64,000 nucleotides of DNA from an uncultured Gemmatimonadota bacterium (GCA_903882745.1 CAIRYG010000011.1:434001-498000), one strand, 5' to 3'. Counted from the stretch's first letter, positions 7,178 to 16,319 are shown. Numbers and translations are program-made. The notes: generated by a model not told the origin, from the sequence alone.

Positions 7178-8890
7178 TTACGGCTTCTTGGTGGCCACCG
7201 GAGCCTTGGCGGCCGGAGCCTTTGCTGCCGGAGCAGCCGCAGCGGGCGCCTTTGCAGCAGGCGCCTTGGCAGCGGGAGCCTTGGCAGCAGGAGCTGCCGG
7301 CTTTGCTGCCGGCTTCTTGGCAGCGGGCTTGGCCACTGGCTTCGCAGCCGGGGCCGGAGCTGCCGGCGCTGCGACGAGGTCATCGCCACCAGCCGTTACT
7401 TCGAACTCAACGCGGCGGTTCTTGGCCCAAGCTGCGGCCGTGTGCGCCGGGTCGATCGGACGGGTCTTGCCGTAGCTGATCGTCTCGATCCGCGCGGCAG
7501 CGACGCCCTTCGCAACGAGGTACTGCTTGACGACGTTGGCGCGGGTGAGCCCGAGCTTCATGTTCGTCGCGGCGGCACCACGTTCGTCGGTGTTGCCGGC
7601 GATACGGATCTTGACCGCAGCGTTGGCCTTCATGATATCAACCTTGGCGTTGAGCATCGCCTTCTGCTCGGCACTGAAGACCGCCGTGGCGGCAATCGGT
7701 GCGGTCAGCGCGTTGCGGACAACGGCGACAGCGGCGGCCTTAGCGCGACGCTCAGCTTCCAGCGCAGCGGCAGCGGCCTCGGCCTCGGCACGGCGAACAG
7801 TCGCGATGCTGTCAGCAGTCTTCTTCTCAGCAGCGGCACGGGCCGTCGCTTCAGCCACACGCTTCGCTTCTGCTTCGCGAGCGGCAACCATCGTACGACG
7901 CTCGTCTTCCGCCTTGGCGGCAGCTTCAGCCGCTGCCTGCGTTGCAGCCTGAGCGGCAAGCTGCTCAGCACTCAACCCAGTCGGGACGATCTGGGCGGCC
8001 GGACCAGCGACTGGCGCCGGCGCGATCGGGTTCAAGCGGAACGCAAAGCCGACGCCGAGCGTGAAGCGCATGCCGGTCTTCTTGATGCTGCCCGCCTTCT
8101 CGACAAGCCCGTTGTTCGACGCGCCTGTGATGTCAGCAATCGCCGGGGAGAGAACGAGCGGCAGATCCTTGAAAGGCACGAACGACAGGCCGAGGTTCAA
8201 ATCCTGGCCGGACCAATCGGCAATGACCGACATGCGATCAGAGGTACGCAGGGCGACCGACGAGAACACGCCCATGCCATCCTTGCCGCTGTTGAGATCG
8301 CTGGCGCTCTGGAACGCGCCGGTACCGACACCGCCCGACCAGGTCAGCGACTGGAACGCCTTGAGCGGCGTGCCATCGAGCTGCCAGACGTGCGTAACAA
8401 CGCCGTAGATGCTGGCCTTGTCGTCCGAGGCGGTACCAAGCTGGACTCCCTGGTAACCGAGGGCAGCGCCCCAGTTGTTGGGGAGAATCTTGTGCGCCTT
8501 GAAGCTCAAGCCCATACGATTGCCAACGCCGCTGCGGATGCTGGACAGTGCGTTCAGGGCGACTTCCAAGCCAACCGACTTGCTGGAGTTGCCGAGACCG
8601 AAGCCCATCGAGGCGCTGCCGTCAGCGTCGCCCGCTGCGCTGTAGCGCACTGCGGACTGCGCACCGAAGCCGACGAACGCGTCGTTCCAGTTTGCGCCGA
8701 AGGCGATTGGCGATCCGGAGCTGGTGCCCGGCGCGCCGCGTGGGAATCGGCCTTGCTCAGTTCCGAGCCCAATCTCGGGAACCGGCAGCATGAACTTCGC
8801 CCGCAGCGCATCAGCGCTCTGCGCCTGCAACGGCGTGGAGAGCGCGATGACCGCGAGCAGGAGGCCAGAAGAGAGAGACCGAATCTTCAT
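7178..8890 (-). CDS. OmpA-family outer membrane protein
   Basis: A 570-aa outer membrane protein. A signal peptide (MKIRSLSSGLLLAVIALSTP, cleavage after LQAQS) precedes a beta-barrel-like region to about residue 290. Next comes an Ala/Glu/Arg-rich, probably coiled-coil stretch of about 90 residues. An OmpA C-terminal peptidoglycan-binding domain follows (about 410-515), with the family motif seen as AGNTDERG, then LGLTRANVVKQYL and NRRVEFEV. The tail is an Ala/Pro/Lys-rich repeat built on PAAKA. It should tether the outer membrane to peptidoglycan. The ATG at 8890 starts the signal peptide, but there is no Shine-Dalgarno: CCTCCT lies directly before it, so initiation may be unusual. It ends at a shared hairpin with the convergent gene. 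Confidence 0.9.
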   Translation of the reverse strand: MKIRSLSSGLLLAVIALSTPLQAQSADALRAKFMLPVPEIGLGTEQGRFPRGAPGTSSGSPIAFGANWNDAFVGFGAQSAVRYSAAGDADGSASMGFGLGNSSKSVGLEVALNALSSIRSGVGNRMGLSFKAHKILPNNWGAALGYQGVQLGTASDDKASIYGVVTHVWQLDGTPLKAFQSLTWSGGVGTGAFQSASDLNSGKDGMGVFSSVALRTSDRMSVIADWSGQDLNLGLSFVPFKDLPLVLSPAIADITGASNNGLVEKAGSIKKTGMRFTLGVGFAFRLNPIAPAPVAGPAAQIVPTGLSAEQLAAQAATQAAAEAAAKAEDERRTMVAAREAEAKRVAEATARAAAEKKTADSIATVRRAEAEAAAAALEAERRAKAAAVAVVRNALTAPIAATAVFSAEQKAMLNAKVDIMKANAAVKIRIAGNTDERGAAATNMKLGLTRANVVKQYLVAKGVAAARIETISYGKTRPIDPAHTAAAWAKNRRVEFEVTAGGDDLVAAPAAPAPAAKPVAKPAAKKPAAKPAAPAAKAPAAKAPAAKAPAAAAPAAKAPAAKAPVATKKP

Positions 8891-9138
8891 AGGAGGGTTC
8901 CGGGGGAGCGTTAGGAGGAGCGACGAAGGGATGACATTCTTCTGACTAGAACATAGCACAATTGGTCCGGTGGCGATACCCGGGACCCTTTACGCCTATA
9001 AAGATATAGCGGTCAGGGCCGTTTCGCCTAGCCCCCCCTCCCCCCGCCCTTATACAGTGGCTGGATTGTTACCAACGAGACGCCCCGCCCGGGGACCCGG
9101 AACGGGACATCTCTGGCACGAGGGGCCGCCGAGGAAGC

Positions 9139-10656
9139 CTAGTAGCGGTACGCGTTCGGCTTGTACGGTCCTTCAACCGGCACGCCGATGTAATCCGCCT
9201 GCTCCTTGGAGAGCTCCGTGAGCTTCACGCCGATCTTCTCGAGGTGCAGACGAGCGACCTTCTCGTCGAGCTTCTTGGGGAGCGTGTAGACGGCGCGCTC
9301 GTTGTACACGGTGCCCGACACGGTCGGCAGGCCCTGTGCGGCGAGGTGGAGGTCGATCTGCGCCACCACCTGATTGGTGAACGAGCAGCTCATGACGAAG
9401 CTCGGGTGGCCGGTGGCGCAGCCGAGGTTAAGCAGACGGCCTTCGGCCAGGATCATGACGCTGTGTCCGTCGGGGAAGACGAACTCGTCGTACTGCGGCT
9501 TGATATTGATGCGCTCAACGCCCGGGTACGACTTGAGCCCGGCCATATCGATTTCGTTGTCGAAGTGGCCGATGTTCCCGACGATGGCCTTGTCCTTCAT
9601 CTTCGCCATATGCGCGACGGTGATGATGTCCTTGTTGCCCGTGGCGGTAATAAAGATGTCGGCGGTGGAGACGACGCTCTCGAGCGTGGTCACCTGATAG
9701 CCTTCCATCGCAGCCTGCAGTGCGCAGATCGGATCGATCTCGCAGATCACGACGCGAGCGCCCTGGCCCTTGAAGGCCTGCGCGCTGCCCTTGCCCACAT
9801 CGCCGTAGCCAAGCACCACGGCAACCTTGCCGGCGAGCATCACGTCGCTGGCGCGGAGGATCCCGTCGGTGAGCGAGTGACGGCAGCCGTACAGGTTGTC
9901 GAACTTGCTCTTGGTGACGGAGTCGTTGACGTTGATCGCCGGGAAGAGCAGCGAGCCCGCGTTCATCATTTCATAGAGGCGATGCACGCCAGTGGTGGTC
10001 TCTTCCGAGACACCCTTGATGGCGGCGGCCACATCGGTCCAGCGGCTCGGGGTTTCCTTGAGCGTCTTGCGGAGCAGGTCGAGGATGATGCCGTACTCCT
10101 CGCTGTCGGTCACTGGGTTGTGGTGCGGCACGGCCTTGGCCGCTTCGAACTCCACGCCCTTGTGAATGAGCAGGGTGGCGTCGCCGCCGTCGTCAAGAAT
10201 GAGGTTCGGGCCGGTGCCGTCGGGCCAGAGGAGCGCTTCGTCCGTGCACCACCAGTACTCCTCGAGCGTCTCCCCCTTCCAGGCGAACACCGGGGTGCCG
10301 CGCGGCGCGTCAACGGTGCCGTCCTTTCCGACGACCACGGCTGCGGCGGCGTGATCCTGCGTGGAGAAAATGTTGCAGCTCACCCAGCGCACGTCGGCGC
10401 CGAGTTCGGTGAGCGTCTCGATCAGCACGGCGGTCTGCACCGTCATGTGGAGCGAGCCCATGATCTTGGCGCCGGCAAGCGGCTTCTGGCCCTTGTACTC
10501 GGTGCGGAGTGCCATCAGGCCGGGCATCTCATACTCGGCCAAGCGGAGTTCCTTACGACCAAACTCAGCGAGGGTGATGTCCTTGACCTTGAACGGCGGA
10601 CGGCCAGCCGCGGTGGCGGCGTCGAATGCGTGAAGTGCGGGAGCTGCGGTAGCCAT
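9139..10656 (-). CDS. ahcY: S-adenosylhomocysteinase
   Basis: A 505-aa cytoplasmic enzyme that reversibly splits S-adenosylhomocysteine into adenosine and homocysteine, clearing the product inhibitor of methyltransferases. Visible hallmarks are [22 protein letters not shown], the substrate loop [18 protein letters not shown], the NAD-binding [21 protein letters not shown] and the C-terminal Lys/Tyr tail ending KPNAYRY. It carries the insertion with the [10 protein letters not shown] segment typical of longer bacterial enzymes; the N-terminus is about 25 residues longer than usual. It lies 102 bp downstream of an ArsR-methyltransferase regulator on the same strand, with a hairpin between them. 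That context suggests control by SAH or SAM levels. Confidence 0.97.
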   Translation of the reverse strand: MATAAPALHAFDAATAAGRPPFKVKDITLAEFGRKELRLAEYEMPGLMALRTEYKGQKPLAGAKIMGSLHMTVQTAVLIETLTELGADVRWVSCNIFSTQDHAAAAVVVGKDGTVDAPRGTPVFAWKGETLEEYWWCTDEALLWPDGTGPNLILDDGGDATLLIHKGVEFEAAKAVPHHNPVTDSEEYGIILDLLRKTLKETPSRWTDVAAAIKGVSEETTTGVHRLYEMMNAGSLLFPAINVNDSVTKSKFDNLYGCRHSLTDGILRASDVMLAGKVAVVLGYGDVGKGSAQAFKGQGARVVICEIDPICALQAAMEGYQVTTLESVVSTADIFITATGNKDIITVAHMAKMKDKAIVGNIGHFDNEIDMAGLKSYPGVERINIKPQYDEFVFPDGHSVMILAEGRLLNLGCATGHPSFVMSCSFTNQVVAQIDLHLAAQGLPTVSGTVYNERAVYTLPKKLDEKVARLHLEKIGVKLTELSKEQADYIGVPVEGPYKPNAYRY

Positions 10657-10712
10657 TGGAGTCTGTGGCGGAGGGTGATGTAAAACGAAATGGTGGGAGC
10701 GCGGTGCTACGG

Positions 10713-10758
10713 AAAAAAACTCTTGGGAACTCGCGGGGCTGGTGGATCGTGCCCCGCG
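10713..10758 (-). terminator. hairpin plus T7 between ArsR-MT gene and ahcY
   Basis: On the minus strand, immediately after the regulator's stop codon, an 8-bp GC stem (10758-10751 with 10739-10732, 11-nt loop) is followed 12 nt later by seven Ts (10719-10713). The T-tract is too far from this stem for a textbook terminator, so it may be weak or act as an attenuator before ahcY. I could not fit it to the SAH riboswitch consensus. Confidence 0.4.
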
Positions 10759-11697
10759 TCAGGCTTTGATACAGGAGGCGACAAAGAGTGTCGGCCCCTT
10801 CGCGGTCGGTGCGGCGGGTAGTGCGTGCGCGCGGAAATCGACAAGTCCGGCATCCGTCGTCCAGCGGTCCAGCTGCTGGTGCGAGAACCCCTGCCAGAGG
10901 TGCCCCATGGTCTCGCGGTATTCCGAGCGATCGTGGGGCAGCATGTCCACCAGCAGCAGCTTGCCGCCGCGCTTCAACGCGCGGCTCACATTGATCAGTG
11001 CGACGGATGGTTCCGCGATGTAATGCAACACGAGCGAGAGCAACGCGACGTCGAGCTCGCCTTCATCAACGGGGAGCGCTTCCAGCGTCCCTTGGCGAAA
11101 ATCGACATTCTCGAACGCCACGAGTCGCGCACGCGCGGCTCGGAGCATCGCCGAGGACTCATCGACGGCAACCACGCGGGTCACGAACGGGGCCATCGCC
11201 TCGGCGAGATGCCCCGCACCGCAGCCTAGGTCGCCGACAACTGCGCGAGCGTCGAGGAGGCCGAGCAGCGGATAGAGCTCCGTGCGCGAACCGAAGAGTT
11301 CTTCGCGCAGGCGATCCCACTGCCCTGCACTGGAGGCGAAAAATCGTTGCGACGCCGTATGCCGCGCGGCAATAACACCGCGCACGCGCTCGACGTCGCG
11401 AGCGGCAGTCGCCATGGAACTGACGTCGTCGCGAATACTCAGCCAGAGCTTACGCGCACCCGGGTCGAGCTCGCGCGCGGTCATGCGGTAGCGATTGCTG
11501 GTGCCGTCCTCGCGGCTCACGACCCATCCACCATCGGCGAGCGCGCGCAGGTGGCGGCTGACCGTGGACTGTGGTAACTGGAGGGCCGCGCGCAGCTCGC
11601 CTACGGTCAGCTCGTGCCGCTCCAGAATCAGGAGCAGTCGCGCGCGGATCGGGTCGGCGAGGGCCGTGAGGCGGTCAAAGACTGGGCTTTGTTTCAT
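10759..11697 (-). CDS. ArsR-family regulator fused to a SAM-dependent methyltransferase domain (SahR-like)
   Basis: A 312-aa fusion. Residues about 5-80 are an ArsR winged helix (ADPIRARLLLILERHELTVGEL, then QSTVSRHLRALADGGWV). Residues about 130-312 are a class I methyltransferase fold with motif I VVGDLGCGAGHLAE, acidic VVAVDES and LSLVLHYIAEP. ArsR-methyltransferase fusions of this kind are known regulators of the SAM/SAH cycle (SahR), where the methyltransferase-like domain senses SAH. The location directly before ahcY supports that role. The start is set at the ATG at 11697, because an earlier in-frame ATG at 11721 would translate a perfect palindrome. The specific effector is inference. 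Confidence 0.8.
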   Translation of the reverse strand: MKQSPVFDRLTALADPIRARLLLILERHELTVGELRAALQLPQSTVSRHLRALADGGWVVSREDGTSNRYRMTARELDPGARKLWLSIRDDVSSMATAARDVERVRGVIAARHTASQRFFASSAGQWDRLREELFGSRTELYPLLGLLDARAVVGDLGCGAGHLAEAMAPFVTRVVAVDESSAMLRAARARLVAFENVDFRQGTLEALPVDEGELDVALLSLVLHYIAEPSVALINVSRALKRGGKLLLVDMLPHDRSEYRETMGHLWQGFSHQQLDRWTTDAGLVDFRAHALPAAPTAKGPTLFVASCIKA

Positions 11698-11742
11698 CCG
11701 TATATCCGGATGAAAGGTCATTCATCAAGCCGGCGATGTCAA
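11692..11742 (-). promoter_or_regulatory. promoter and 24-bp palindromic operator of the ArsR-MT gene
   Basis: A palindrome at 11692-11715 has two perfect 9-bp arms (TTTCATCCG and its complement) around a 6-bp TATATC spacer. It covers the proposed start codon (ATG at 11697-11695). Upstream on the minus strand is TTGACA (11742-11737); a 17-nt spacer gives GACCTT (11719-11714), a weak -10 overlapping the palindrome. This layout suits autorepression, with a very short or absent 5' leader. Confidence 0.6.
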
Positions 11743-11772
11743 GCCCCGCCGCATCGACGCGCGCGCATCGGA

Positions 11773-12381
11773 TTAGTCGGTGGAACGTTCCAGGGCGACG
11801 GTCATGGGTCGCAGCACCTCTCCCACCCAACAGTGCATGCCAACGCCGGTGAGTCCTGCCGCGCGAAAGGCGCGGCGATACTCCGCAGGAGAGCGGTGGT
11901 GCCAGGCACGACGATCGCCTTCGATCGCGTCCGCCGTGGTGTAGGCTTCGAGGTAAGTCACACCGCCGAGTCGCGCAGCGATGGCGGCAAGGCCGGGGGC
12001 GAGGTCGTCCTTGGAGATGTATTGAAGAACGTCGCAGCAGACGATGAGGTCAAAGGCGCCGCGGAGGCGAATGTCGCCCAGTGCACCGAAGGTGCCCAGC
12101 CGAATGTTGCGCGCGGCACCAAAGCGATCGACGACATAGGGGCTCGCATCGACACCCGTGTAGCGAATGCTGGGGCGGAGCTTTGTGAGCGCGATGCGCC
12201 ACGGGGCTTCGCCGCAGCCCACATCGAGCACGGAGCGCACGCGCCGTTGGAGGAGCGATTCCGCAATGCCTACGACCAACGCTGCTTTGCGCGCGACATC
12301 GGCGCTGGTCGCGACCCGATGCTTCGGGTCGCGATACCAGCGATCGAAGTACGCGCGATCGTAGTCCTTCGGTGTGGTCAC
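11773..12381 (-). CDS. class I SAM-dependent methyltransferase
   Basis: A 202-aa predicted methyltransferase. Motif I is SVLDVGCGEAPWR (residues about 50-62), the acidic motif II is YTGVDAS, and motif IV is FDLIVCCDVLQYI. The C-terminal part contains YLEAYTTADAIEGD and then a helix ending in the family-typical GF/GVGMHCWVG segment. The substrate is unknown; the small size and lack of extra domains suggest a small molecule. The start codon overlaps the stop of the upstream Tat/DsrE-like gene by 4 bp, so the two are translationally coupled. It is 75 bp upstream of the ArsR-methyltransferase gene on the same strand, placing three SAM/SAH-related genes in a row. Confidence 0.8.
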   Translation of the reverse strand: MTTPKDYDRAYFDRWYRDPKHRVATSADVARKAALVVGIAESLLQRRVRSVLDVGCGEAPWRIALTKLRPSIRYTGVDASPYVVDRFGAARNIRLGTFGALGDIRLRGAFDLIVCCDVLQYISKDDLAPGLAAIAARLGGVTYLEAYTTADAIEGDRRAWHHRSPAEYRRAFRAAGLTGVGMHCWVGEVLRPMTVALERSTD

Positions 12382-13115
12382 GTCGCGCGAATGAAGTGGC
12401 AGCCAGCTTCCTGCGCCCGCGCGACGGCAAAGATGCCGGAGGGCTGGCGGATGATGCCGGGGAGCACCGACGCCGCGACTTGCGCGCGTGCTTCGTCTTG
12501 TGAAATGCTCGCTTCTTTCGCGAGCTGGCCGGCAAACCGCATCAAGGCAAGGTTGCAGCAGAGGACCGTGACACCGCGCGAGATGAGCGTATCGATGCCG
12601 CCGTCGGCAAGGATCGCGGCAAACTTGTCGGTGGACTGAATCTTGGAGAACGGATTTCGCAGGGCCGATTCACCCGTGGTCGGATCCTTGAGCTTGGAGC
12701 GTTCACCGAGTTTGAATCGGCTCCACAGATCGTCGTTGACGGCGGCCGCAATGGCCTGATGGCGAATCACCACCACGCCTCCCATCTCGCTGTCGGCGGT
12801 TTTGTAGACATCGCTGTAGCCGCGCAACCAGGTGAGGGTGTTCGTGAAGGCCAGTCCGTCGGACATCTCCGGCATGTCGAAGATCATCCTATGCTTGGTC
12901 TTTTCGACCTTGTCGGCCCAGGTCATATCCCAACCACCCTGCGGCGTGGGGTATTCAGGAAAAGTGCGCGCCTGCCCAAGCAGTTCGCGTGCACTGAACC
13001 CTGTAGCGGCGACAGCGGCGGTGGTACCAGCGACAGCGGTCAGGAACTGACGGCGATTAGCGGTGGGCTTGGTCACGGGTTTGGTCACGGGCTCTCTCGG
13101 GCTGGAGAACGACAA
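12378..13115 (-). CDS. Tat-exported DsrE-like protein of unknown function
   Basis: A 245-aa protein with a twin-arginine signal (NRRQFLTAVAGT near residue 20, then an Ala-rich core). The mature part has features of the DsrE/DsrF sulfur-relay fold: VVVIRHQAIAAAVND, then ADGGIDTLISRGVTVLCCNLAL with adjacent cysteines, and a C-terminal SGIFAVARAQEAGCHFI. Similarity to DsrE-like proteins is suggested by this pattern but is not certain. Two repeats of VTKP in the n-region look like a small duplication. It is co-transcribed with the methyltransferase (4-bp overlap) and lies 24 bp after lspA on the same strand. No reaction can be assigned. Confidence 0.6.
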   Translation of the reverse strand: MSFSSPREPVTKPVTKPTANRRQFLTAVAGTTAAVAATGFSARELLGQARTFPEYPTPQGGWDMTWADKVEKTKHRMIFDMPEMSDGLAFTNTLTWLRGYSDVYKTADSEMGGVVVIRHQAIAAAVNDDLWSRFKLGERSKLKDPTTGESALRNPFSKIQSTDKFAAILADGGIDTLISRGVTVLCCNLALMRFAGQLAKEASISQDEARAQVAASVLPGIIRQPSGIFAVARAQEAGCHFIRAT

Positions 13116-13139
13116 GGGGACAGCGAGGAGGTCGAACGA

Positions 13140-13700
13140 TTACTCGGCCGGATCCGGGTACCGCCAGAGCAGGATGGCGAGCAGGATGGCGCCAACCGTC
13201 ACGAAGGAATCGGCGACGTTGAACGTATAGAAGCGACTGTCGCCGATGCCAACGTCGAGGAAGTCGACGACACCGCGAACGGAGCGAATGCGGTCCAGGA
13301 GATTCCCGACCGCTCCGGCGGCGACCAAGCCAAGGGCGATAGCCTGTGCGCGGTCGTCCTGGCGGGTCTCAAGCAGCATACGGAAGAGCACCACGAACAT
13401 CACGAACGCGATCACGCTGAAGACGATCCGCGACGAGGCCCCGAACGAAAGGTTCATCGCCGCACCGGGGTTGTAGATCAGTGTGAAGCGCAGCCAGTCG
13501 CCAATGACCCGTCGTGGCAGATGCGGCACAAGGGACGATTCGATCATCCGCTTACTGATGAAGTCGAGCGCGCCCCCTCCGAGGACCAGCGACCAGAACA
13601 GGACATCGCGCGGCCCCCGCAGGGGGGCGGTAATCGGCGGAGCCGCGGCGGCTGGCGGCGCGACCTCTGAAGCAAGCGTGGATTCGGAAGGATTTGTCAT
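13140..13700 (-). CDS. lspA: lipoprotein signal peptidase (signal peptidase II)
   Basis: A 186-aa inner-membrane aspartic protease that removes signal peptides from diacylglyceryl-modified prolipoproteins. Four transmembrane segments are apparent. The conserved boxes are YNPGAAMNL, GNLLDRI with the first catalytic Asp, GVVDFLDV, and FNVADSFVTVG with the second catalytic Asp. A 30-residue Ala/Pro-rich cytoplasmic extension precedes the first membrane helix, making it longer than the usual 160-170 aa. It is divergent from the helicase HrpB with 46 bp between start codons. It may head an operon with the Tat DsrE-like gene and the methyltransferase (24-bp gap). Confidence 0.95.
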   Translation of the reverse strand: MTNPSESTLASEVAPPAAAAPPITAPLRGPRDVLFWSLVLGGGALDFISKRMIESSLVPHLPRRVIGDWLRFTLIYNPGAAMNLSFGASSRIVFSVIAFVMFVVLFRMLLETRQDDRAQAIALGLVAAGAVGNLLDRIRSVRGVVDFLDVGIGDSRFYTFNVADSFVTVGAILLAILLWRYPDPAE

Positions 13701-13746
13701 GGTCGTGGATGATCGTACTCAGGAAAGATACCGCTAAGTTTCCTCT

Positions 13747-16278
13747 GTGCGACTCCCTCCCCTCCCAATCGATGCGGTCCTCCCGGAACTGCTCTCTGTT
13801 CTTGAGGGGGGGACTCGGGCGGTACTGCAGGCGCCGCCGGGCGCGGGCAAGACAACCCGAGTTCCCTTGGCACTCCTCGAGGCATCGTGGCGCGGCGAGG
13901 GTCGGATTGTCATGCTTGAGCCGCGCCGGCTCGCGACACGCGCCTCGGCTCGGCACATGGCACAGCTCCTCGGCGAGGCTGTTGGCGGAACGGTGGGCTA
14001 CCGCGTGCGCGGGGATTCGGCCGTCTCACGACGGACCCGCGTGGAGGTGGTGACCGAAGGGGTCCTGACGCGAATGTTGCAGGACGATCCGTCGCTTGAG
14101 GGTGTCGCGGCACTGTTGTTCGACGAATATCACGAGCGGAATCTCGTGGCCGACCTTGGCCTGGCACTCGCCTTACATAGCGCGGCGCTGGTGCGCCCGG
14201 ATTTGCGCATCGTGGTGATGTCGGCCACGCTGGACGGCGCTCGGGTCGCGGCGCTGCTGGATGGGGCGCCGATCGTGACCTCCGAAGGGCGGATGTTCCC
14301 TGTGGAGACGATTCACGTGGCGCGGCGTGAGGGACAACGTCTCGAAGGTGCGGTGACCGCCGTCGTTGAGCGTGCGCTGCGCGAGCAGGCCGGAGACGTC
14401 CTCGTCTTTCTGCCTGGCGCCGCAGAAATTCGGCGAACCAGCGCGCTGCTCGCCACGCGCGAGCTCCCCGCGACGGTCGATCTGTTTTCGCTCCAGGGCA
14501 CGATGCCGCCAGAGCAACAAGATCGCGCCATCGCGCCGAGTGTTTCGGGACGCCGCAAGGTGGTGCTGGCGACGTCCGTCGCGGAGACAAGTCTCACAAT
14601 CGAAGGGGTGCGCGTTGTGGTGGACAGCGGCGTGAGTCGGGTGCCGCGATTCTCACCGCGCACGGGAATGACGCGACTCGAGACAGTACGTGTCGCGCGC
14701 GACTCCGCCGACCAGCGGCGAGGACGCGCGGGGCGTGTAGCGCCCGGCGTCTGCTACCGGTGCTGGGACAGCGCCGATGACGCACAACTCCTCGCGCATC
14801 GCGCACCGGAGATTCTCGAGGCGGATCTCGCGCCGCTTGCGCTCGAGCTCGCGTCCGCTGGCATCAGCGATGCCGCCACGTTGCGCTGGCTCGATCTGCC
14901 GCCGGCTGGGGCTATGCGTCAAGCACGCACCGTGCTCGCGGCACTCGGCGCACTCGATCCCAAGGGACGACTCACGGCGCATGGCACCGCGATGGCCGCG
15001 ATGGGACTGCATCCGCGGCTCGCGCACTTGGTGATTGCAGCACAAGCGCGCGGTGCGGCGGCGGATGGTTGCGACCTTGCAGCACTCCTGGCGGACCGCG
15101 ACATCCTTCGACGTGACGACGCCGTGAGCGATCCTGACCTCCGCACCCGACTCGAACTTCTGCGACGCCCGAATGGCGGTTACGATCCGCGCGTGGAACG
15201 GGCTCGTTGGTTCCAGGTACGCGACGAGGCGCGGCGGCTGCGCGGGGAGGTCGGTGCTAAGGACCGCGCCACGGATCGCGCGCATGCCCCCACCCGGGAG
15301 CCACCGCTCGACAGCGACGCCGCCGCGATGCTGGCCGCACTTGCCTACCCCGATCGCGTCGCGCTGGCGCGCGAGGGGTCGCGCGGGCGATTTGTGATGC
15401 GCAACGGTGGTGCCGCACGAGTAGACGAGCGCTCGCCGCTCGCCGATGCCGAAGCCCTGTCGATCACAGAAACTGATGGCGCGCCCGGCGAAGCGCGCGT
15501 GTATCTCGCCGCCCCGCTCACGCAGCGCGACCTGGAAGCGCTGTTCGCCGACGACATCGTGCGCGAAGAACTGGTGGCGTACGACGCGCAGCACGACACC
15601 ATCCGGGCGGTGCGCCGCCGTACGCTCGGCGCGCTCGTCCTTGAGGAGCGTGCACTCCACGCTCCGGACCCCGCCCTTATTGGCGCGGCGTGGATTCCCG
15701 TGATTCGCGCCGCGGGATTGGCGAGCCTCCCGTGGACTGACAGTGCGAGCGCGCTCCGCGCCCGCGTGCGCTTTGCGCGAACGCTCGACGAGCGGTGGCC
15801 AGACTGGTCGGACGCGGCGTTGCTCGAGTCAATCGAACACTGGCTCGCGCCGTCGTTGGCGGGTGTGATGCGTCGCGCCGCTCTGGATCGCGTCGACCTG
15901 TACGATGCACTGCGGACCCAGCTCGACTGGAAGCAACTCGCTGACCTCGACCGGGTGGCGCCGACACATGTGGCAGTCCCCACCGGATCGCGGATTGCGG
16001 TGGACTACACGGACCCCTTGGCGCCCGTCCTCGCCGTCCGCCTGCAGGAGCTCTTCGGCACGAACGACACGCCACGCGTTGGGGGCGGACAGGTGCCGCT
16101 GACCCTCCACCTGCTCTCCCCCGCGCATCGACCGGTCCAAGTCACACGTGACCTCGCCGGTTTCTGGTCGGGCAGCTACTTCGCGGTCCGCAAAGACCTC
16201 CGGGGGCGGTATCCGCGGCATTCGTGGCCCGAGGACCCCCTGCACGCCGAGCCCACACGGCGGGCAAAGCCGCGGTAG
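13747..16278 (+). CDS. hrpB: ATP-dependent helicase HrpB
   Basis: An 843-aa DExH-box helicase, the normal length for HrpB. The Walker A motif APPGAGKTT includes Lys35. Walker B is DEYHER at 126-131, where the family norm is DEFHER, and motif III is MSATLDG. The second RecA domain carries LATSVAETSLTIEGV and QRRGRAGRV. The winged-helix/ratchet region and the HrpB C-terminal domain follow, ending near PRHSWPEDP, a conserved HrpB terminus. It starts with GTG at 13747; no clear Shine-Dalgarno is visible. Its cellular role in bacteria is poorly defined, probably in RNA metabolism. The following TamA-like gene starts 41 bp downstream. Confidence 0.95.
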   Translation: MRLPPLPIDAVLPELLSVLEGGTRAVLQAPPGAGKTTRVPLALLEASWRGEGRIVMLEPRRLATRASARHMAQLLGEAVGGTVGYRVRGDSAVSRRTRVEVVTEGVLTRMLQDDPSLEGVAALLFDEYHERNLVADLGLALALHSAALVRPDLRIVVMSATLDGARVAALLDGAPIVTSEGRMFPVETIHVARREGQRLEGAVTAVVERALREQAGDVLVFLPGAAEIRRTSALLATRELPATVDLFSLQGTMPPEQQDRAIAPSVSGRRKVVLATSVAETSLTIEGVRVVVDSGVSRVPRFSPRTGMTRLETVRVARDSADQRRGRAGRVAPGVCYRCWDSADDAQLLAHRAPEILEADLAPLALELASAGISDAATLRWLDLPPAGAMRQARTVLAALGALDPKGRLTAHGTAMAAMGLHPRLAHLVIAAQARGAAADGCDLAALLADRDILRRDDAVSDPDLRTRLELLRRPNGGYDPRVERARWFQVRDEARRLRGEVGAKDRATDRAHAPTREPPLDSDAAAMLAALAYPDRVALAREGSRGRFVMRNGGAARVDERSPLADAEALSITETDGAPGEARVYLAAPLTQRDLEALFADDIVREELVAYDAQHDTIRAVRRRTLGALVLEERALHAPDPALIGAAWIPVIRAAGLASLPWTDSASALRARVRFARTLDERWPDWSDAALLESIEHWLAPSLAGVMRRAALDRVDLYDALRTQLDWKQLADLDRVAPTHVAVPTGSRIAVDYTDPLAPVLAVRLQELFGTNDTPRVGGGQVPLTLHLLSPAHRPVQVTRDLAGFWSGSYFAVRKDLRGRYPRHSWPEDPLHAEPTRRAKPR

Positions 16279-16319
16279 CCATGTTCCGAGGACGCTGCCA
16301 CGGGATAACTTGCACTCAT

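Noticed and set aside
7175-8914. A 579-codon plus-strand frame antisense to the OmpA gene
   Set aside because: The OmpA domain and signal peptide on the minus strand are unambiguous; the plus frame is low-complexity Gly/Arg/Ser.
9244-10683. A 479-codon plus-strand frame antisense to ahcY
   Set aside because: AhcY motifs on the minus strand are complete; the opposite frame is a shadow.
10657-10758. SAH or SAM riboswitch before ahcY
   Set aside because: Only a simple GC hairpin and a T-run are visible; I could not place the conserved riboswitch core elements by eye. A covariance search would decide.
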